NCBI GenBank assembly: GCA_012841425.1
Contig: DUUR01000164.1
Location: 1-11,419, forward strand
Origin: Bacteroidales bacterium
GTDB lineage: Bacteria; Bacteroidota; Bacteroidia; Bacteroidales; Dysgonomonadaceae
DNA length: 11,419 nucleotides
Reading direction: 5' to 3'
The position numbers and the translations under genes were made by a program. Each line of letters begins with the position of its first letter. The stretch's first letter is position 1. The notes beneath the pieces are model-generated. The model did no database searches and was not told the DNA's origin. It saw only the letters and a list, made by a program, of their open reading frames with translations. Of the stretch, positions 8,206-11,419 are shown in pieces.

Positions 8206-9564
8206 TTATTTAAAACTAAATACAACCTCTTTAATTATTTCGCTAACTGTTGGATGTGGAAATACCACCTCCTGCATTTCTTTGAGTGTCATCTCCTGCT
8301 CAATTGCCATAGCTGCTCCATAAATTATTTCGCTGCTTGGGTTGCCCAGCATATGAACACCAATAACTTCACCATATTTTTCACCTACCAATACTTTGCA
8401 TACTCCAGAACCACCTTCGTTCTCTGCTACGAAACGTCCTGCATATGCCATTGGTAGCTTAGCTACTTTATATGCTATTTTCTTTTCTTTGGCAGACTCT
8501 TCAGTCTCGCCCACTCCCGCAACTTCAGGGTTGGTATATACAACTCCCGGAATTGCATTATATCTCATTATATCAGATCTTCCTGTAAGATTATTTACTA
8601 CTACTTCACCCTCGCGGCTAGCAGTGTGTGCAAGAAGAGAAAACCCTGTTACGTCGCCCGCTGCAAAAACACCAGGCACATTTGTGCGCATTTTCTCATC
8701 CACTTTAACACCATTGCGAAGCAGCTCAACACCAATGTTTTCAAGACCAAAACCACTGGTAACTGGTCGGCGCCCCACACTCAATAATATCTTGTCACCT
8801 TCTACGGTATGCATTTGTCCGTCCTTTTCAAATACAACCTTGTTGCCATCTACTTGCACAACTTTTGAGTTCAAATTAAACTCAATCCCTTTCTTTGCAT
8901 AAATCTGACGAAGCATTGTTGAAACTTCAAGGTCCATGCCTGCAACAATTTCGGGAAGCATCTCAACCACTGTAACTTTTGATCCAAGACTATTATAAAA
9001 GCTGGCAAATTCCATTCCTATAACACCTCCTCCAATTACTACAAGCGACTCTGGACGTTCGGTCATCTCTAAAATCTCTCTGTTCGTAAGAATTATATTA
9101 CCTGCTTCACTTAAACCAGGTATTGGTGGAACAGAAGCTTCTGAGCCGGTGCATATCAGTAAATTGCGACCAACATATTTCTCTCCGTTGCAACCAATTT
9201 CGATTCCTTCGGAAGAACGACCTTTAATAAATGCCTCACCCTTTACTACTTCTACTTTATTGGATTTCATCTTGCTCTCAACGCCCAATACGAGTTTGCG
9301 TACAATCTTCTTTTTGCGTGAGACCATTTTACCGTAATCGAACCTTATATTATCGCCAAAAACACCATATTTTTCTGCATTGACTGCATTTTCATAAATC
9401 TTTGCACTATATAGTAATGTCTTTGTAGGAATACACCCTTCATTTAGGCAAACACCACCCATAGCACTTTTTTCAAAAAGAACTACTTTTAATCCTGCCT
9501 GCCCAGCTCTCTCAGCCGCTACATATCCTGCGGGGCCTCCACCTAAAATTAATAAGTCTATCAT
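8206..9564 (-). CDS. lpdA: Dihydrolipoyl dehydrogenase (E3)
   Basis: Flavoprotein that reoxidises the dihydrolipoyl groups of E2 and reduces NAD+ to NADH. 452 residues is close to the family norm of 450-480. The N-terminal FAD-binding motif is GGGPAG at 8-13. The redox disulfide is CLNEGC (Cys39, Cys44) followed by IPTK. The NAD-binding motif is VIGGGVIGMEFAS in mid-protein with an acidic residue (VVE) ending the next strand, as for NAD. The second FAD motif is GVFAAGDVTG. The C-terminal dimerisation domain ends with HPTVSE, giving the catalytic pair His437 and Glu442. All catalytic parts are present and no lipoyl domain is fused at the N-terminus. Its ATG shares four bases (ATGA) with the E2 stop, so the two are probably translationally coupled, as expected for subunits of one complex. 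It could also serve other lipoyl complexes of the cell. Confidence 0.96.
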   Translation of the reverse strand: MIDLLILGGGPAGYVAAERAGQAGLKVVLFEKSAMGGVCLNEGCIPTKTLLYSAKIYENAVNAEKYGVFGDNIRFDYGKMVSRKKKIVRKLVLGVESKMKSNKVEVVKGEAFIKGRSSEGIEIGCNGEKYVGRNLLICTGSEASVPPIPGLSEAGNIILTNREILEMTERPESLVVIGGGVIGMEFASFYNSLGSKVTVVEMLPEIVAGMDLEVSTMLRQIYAKKGIEFNLNSKVVQVDGNKVVFEKDGQMHTVEGDKILLSVGRRPVTSGFGLENIGVELLRNGVKVDEKMRTNVPGVFAAGDVTGFSLLAHTASREGEVVVNNLTGRSDIMRYNAIPGVVYTNPEVAGVGETEESAKEKKIAYKVAKLPMAYAGRFVAENEGGSGVCKVLVGEKYGEVIGVHMLGNPSSEIIYGAAMAIEQEMTLKEMQEVVFPHPTVSEIIKEVVFSFK

Positions 9565-10910
9565 AATGTTATATCTAATTGTAAGTTTTCTATTTCAATT
9601 GCTATTTGTCTTAAAAAACGAGTGGCTTCACCCCCATCCAACGAACGATGGTCGTACGTAAGACTCAAGCCTATATGTGGCACAAATGCATAAACTCCAT
9701 CACCTAAATCTTTAGGTCGAGGAAGAATTGTATTTACGCCTAAAATGGCCGACTGAGGTAAATTAATAACTGGGGTAAACATTTCTACCCCATAATTACC
9801 TAAGTTAGAAACAGTAAATGTACCCGCCTCAGGAGCAAGGATATCGGGATTCACATTACCCTTTCGGCAAGATTCTGCTACAGCTTTCAACCTATTTGAA
9901 AGCCCCGTTAACGAGAGGTCGTCTGCATTTTTAATTACTGGCACCATCAACCCTCTTTCTGTATCTACAGCCAATCCAAGATGCACTTTATTAAAATATC
10001 TTTTTGACTCTCCTAAAAAGTGAGTATTTACCTCCGGAAATTTATTTAATGCTTTAATAACAGCAAAGCAAACCATATCGTTTAAAGTAATGTTTGCTTC
10101 AATTGCTTTTTCTTCTAATGCTGTTTTAATATTTTTCCTTAACTCCAGCAACCTCCTTGCATCTGCACTTAAATGGTGTGTAAGCTGAGCTGAGTTTTGG
10201 AGTGATGCATGCATAGATTTTGCAATAATCTTACGCATATTTGATAGCTTTCTATCTTCATAATCAACACCAAAAAGGTTATTATCAGAAGCAGCAAGGT
10301 CAGTTGCCCTTGCAGCACCAGCTAAACCTGTACCATATTCTTGTGGCTGTAAACCTCCTTCTGAAGCAATCTTTTTGGCTAGTGGAGTCATTCGGGGACG
10401 GTCTGTCAAAAACTGCTTTACATCTTTTTCTATTACCCTTCCCTTTGGTCCACTTCCTTCAATATTAGATATTTCAACAGATTCTTTTTCGGCTAGTTTT
10501 TTAGCTCTAGGTGAAATGAATTTAGGCTGGTCTGTTTTTGCAATTATTTTTGTTTCTACCTTAGAAGTATTATTTACGACTTCTATATTTTCATCTGAAG
10601 CATTACTTATGCTATCGTCTGATTTCCCTTCTTCTACTTCCTGCTCTCCAGTCAGATCAGAGTAATCTTCGCCCGGCTCTCCAATAACCATCATATTATC
10701 TAATACCGGCACCTCATCTCCTTCACCATAAAAACACTCCAATACTACTCCATCAACTGGAGATTCCTCCTCAAAAGAAGCTTTGTCAGTTTCGTAAGTG
10801 AAAATGATATCACCTTTCTTTACCGAATCACCTTTCTTCTTATAAATTTCTGTGATTATACAACTCTCAACAGATTGCCCTTGTTTGGGCATAATGATTG
10901 CTATTGCCAT
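9561..10910 (-). CDS. Lipoyl-bearing dihydrolipoamide acyltransferase (E2) of a 2-oxo acid dehydrogenase complex
   Basis: Structural core of the complex; moves the acyl group from E1 to CoA on a swinging lipoyl arm. 449 residues. The single lipoyl domain (about 1-80) carries the lipoylation site Lys43 in YETDKASFE. An acidic, Ser/Asn-rich linker follows (81-128). A peripheral subunit-binding domain lies at about 131-168 (ISPRAKKLA, then GSGPKGRVIEKDV). A second, weaker copy is seen at 173-207 (MTPLAKKIA, then GTGLAGAARATDL), with the usual GRV replaced by AAR. The acyltransferase domain (about 218-449) ends with TYDHRSLDGGEA, giving catalytic His421 and Asp425. It is the first gene of the operon; the start is the first in-frame ATG after the A/T-rich leader and puts the lipoyl domain directly at the N-terminus. 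Acyl specificity (acetyl or branched) cannot be told from these motifs. E2 coming first, before E3 and E1, is an unusual gene order. Confidence 0.94.
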   Translation of the reverse strand: MAIAIIMPKQGQSVESCIITEIYKKKGDSVKKGDIIFTYETDKASFEEESPVDGVVLECFYGEGDEVPVLDNMMVIGEPGEDYSDLTGEQEVEEGKSDDSISNASDENIEVVNNTSKVETKIIAKTDQPKFISPRAKKLAEKESVEISNIEGSGPKGRVIEKDVKQFLTDRPRMTPLAKKIASEGGLQPQEYGTGLAGAARATDLAASDNNLFGVDYEDRKLSNMRKIIAKSMHASLQNSAQLTHHLSADARRLLELRKNIKTALEEKAIEANITLNDMVCFAVIKALNKFPEVNTHFLGESKRYFNKVHLGLAVDTERGLMVPVIKNADDLSLTGLSNRLKAVAESCRKGNVNPDILAPEAGTFTVSNLGNYGVEMFTPVINLPQSAILGVNTILPRPKDLGDGVYAFVPHIGLSLTYDHRSLDGGEATRFLRQIAIEIENLQLDITL

Positions 10911-10945
10911 TAAGTAAGATTTTCGAATTTACTGTTCTGAATATT

Positions 10946-10953
10946 CAAATTTA
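10946..10953 (-). promoter_or_regulatory. Alternative candidate -7 element, TAAATTTG
   Basis: Second TAnnTTTG match on the minus strand, 36 bases before the E2 ATG, which would give a short leader. A TTG occurs at 10980-10982 but the spacing of 26 bases is longer than the usual 19-20 or so. Weaker than the site at 11025-11032. Confidence 0.22.
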
Positions 10954-11024
10954 GACAAAATAATTGATTAACTGATAAACAACATCAATGTATTGCCATA
11001 CGAAATATTGTTATAAAACAACTA

Positions 11025-11032
11025 CAAATATA
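11025..11032 (-). promoter_or_regulatory. Candidate Bacteroidota -7 promoter element for the operon
   Basis: The minus strand reads TATATTTG, a match to the Bacteroidota -7 consensus TAnnTTTG, 115 bases before the E2 start. No good -33 TTTG is seen at the expected distance. A second match, TAAATTTG, lies closer to the gene at 10946-10953 and is an alternative. In AT-rich DNA such matches arise by chance, so this is tentative. Confidence 0.35.
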
Positions 11033-11133
11033 GGCTTTATAAGATGCTTTGGAGTTAATAAAATGATTATTTTGCTGTGATATATGATACAATTTTCTTA
11101 AAAAAAATATAACATTAGACCAACTTAACTAAA

Positions 11134-11149
11134 TAACTACTTGTAGTTA
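11134..11149. promoter_or_regulatory. 16-base palindrome, possible operator
   Basis: TAACTAC-TT-GTAGTTA: perfect 7-base arms around a 2-base centre. The half-site core TAACTA occurs once more at 11126-11131, in the same orientation as the left arm. It lies upstream (by operon orientation) of the candidate -7 element at 11025, and between the two possible divergent promoters. The size and symmetry suit a dimeric transcription factor; which factor is unknown. No T-run follows it, so a terminator is unlikely. Confidence 0.35.
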
Positions 11150-11251
11150 GTAGATACTTCACTCTTACTTTGCTCTATTGTAAAAGGAGCATAAACGAGC
11201 AAGGTACGAACGATGTATGGGCAAAGCATGAATAAAACACGAGTCTGGCAC

Positions 11252-11281
11252 GCAGCTTTTACGTGTTGTAGCAGTTTTTAC
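11252..11281. repeat. 11-base imperfect direct repeat, start-to-start spacing 19 bases
   Basis: GCAGCTTTTAC at 11252-11262 and GCAGTTTTTAC at 11271-11281 differ at one base. The pair ends 20 bases before the plus-strand TACTTTTG at 11302, roughly where an activator or repressor of a rightward promoter would bind. The spacing is about two helical turns. The function is inferred from position only. Confidence 0.35.
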
Positions 11282-11301
11282 TAAAATATAGATAATAATG
11301 C

Positions 11302-11309
11302 TACTTTTG
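11302..11309 (+). promoter_or_regulatory. Candidate -7 promoter element for a rightward gene
   Basis: The plus strand reads TACTTTTG, matching TAnnTTTG, about 95 bases before an ATG at 11404. There is no clear -33 TTG at the right distance; only a T-run at 11275-11279. It is plausible as the divergent promoter but unproven. Confidence 0.3.
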
Positions 11310-11403
11310 TAAAATAATATCAAAAACTACAGTCATTAAATCAATTCTATGACTCTCAAGAATTTTTTAATCATTTAAATTTGTAAACCATAATAACTGA
11401 ATC

Positions 11404-11419
11404 ATGAATGATAATCAAA
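11404..11419 (+). CDS. Possible 5' end of a rightward gene (five codons visible)
   Basis: ATG at 11404 followed by codons for Asn-Asp-Asn-Gln up to the window edge, with an in-frame TGA at 11398-11400 just upstream and a TAnnTTTG motif about 95 bases before it. Another ATG at 11408 lies in a different frame. Five codons are too few to identify anything. It is listed only because the leader carries a rightward promoter-like signal. Confidence 0.2.

Larger units (their letters stand above)
10911..11419. other. Intergenic leader region upstream of the E2-first operon
   Basis: No complete gene is seen in this 509-base stretch; stop codons are dense in all frames. It is very AT-rich except for about 11181-11280, which is roughly 40% G+C against about 20% in the 100 bases to its right. 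It contains candidate -7 motifs on both strands, a 16-base palindrome, an 11-base imperfect direct repeat and an A-tract (11100-11107). It most likely carries the promoter of the leftward operon and perhaps one for a rightward gene beginning at the window edge. No tRNA, known riboswitch or clear terminator was recognised. Confidence 0.7.

Noticed and set aside
8050..8457. 135-codon plus-strand open frame spanning the E1/E3 junction
   Set aside because: Antisense to the E1 start and the E3 end, both firmly identified by motifs. Its Phe/Tyr/Asn-rich composition is what AT-rich antisense DNA gives.
8396..8902. 168-codon plus-strand open frame
   Set aside because: Antisense to the E3 catalytic and NAD domains; Ser/Thr/Pro-rich shadow with no domain resemblance.
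11235..11280. Terminator hairpin (AACACG/CGTGTT stem followed by a T-run)
   Set aside because: The stem is only 6 bases with a 20-base loop, the T-run is short and interrupted, and no gene end is visible nearby.
1..11419. CRISPR arrays, insertion sequences, tRNA or rRNA genes
   Set aside because: No regularly spaced repeats, transposase motifs, terminal inverted repeats or RNA gene signatures were found on either strand.

Overview
The window looks like a piece of a Bacteroidota (Bacteroidetes) chromosome. The DNA is AT-rich, the genes have A/T-rich leaders with no recognisable Shine-Dalgarno sequence, the 509-base leader region carries TAnnTTTG-type -7 motifs, and the 2-oxo acid dehydrogenase E1 is an alpha-beta fusion. 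The phylum call is an inference from these traits, not from a marker gene.

Layout: positions 1-10910 hold seven genes, all on the minus strand and tightly packed. Gaps are 9 to 27 bases, and two junctions are 4-base ATGA overlaps, so this reads as one operon transcribed right to left. In order of transcription: E2 acyltransferase (9561-10910), E3 dihydrolipoyl dehydrogenase (8206-9564), fused E1 alpha/beta dehydrogenase (5737-8196), PHP-domain metal-dependent hydrolase (4558-5709), a class II aldolase fused to a sorbitol-6-phosphate-dehydrogenase-like SDR (2609-4561), an L-sorbose-1-phosphate-reductase-like zinc dehydrogenase (1313-2584), and a tandem two-domain class II aldolase that runs off the left edge (1-1292). 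Positions 10911-11419 hold no complete gene. This stretch contains promoter-like motifs on both strands, a 16-base palindrome, an 11-base near-perfect direct repeat and a locally GC-richer patch. A rightward gene may begin at its far right end.

How the genes may work together (inference): the first three supply all proteins of a lipoate- and thiamine-diphosphate-dependent 2-oxo acid (or acetoin-type) dehydrogenase complex that makes an acyl-CoA and NADH. The last four look like sugar-phosphate or polyol-phosphate catabolism: two redox enzymes resembling the SorE and SorD/SrlD pair that interconvert L-sorbose-1-P, D-glucitol-6-P and D-fructose-6-P, two aldolase polypeptides, and a possible phosphatase. 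The simplest reading is a carbohydrate pathway whose aldol-cleavage product is finished by its own dehydrogenase complex. The starting sugar and the 2-oxo acid cannot be read from the sequence. No transporter, kinase, isomerase or regulator is visible here; any that exist lie outside the window.

The most notable points are the pairing of a dedicated E1-E2-E3 complex with sorbose/sorbitol-phosphate-type enzymes, the loss of every visible metal-binding and catalytic residue from the second half of the tandem aldolase, the altered metal motifs of the PHP protein, and the second E3/E1-binding-like domain in E2.
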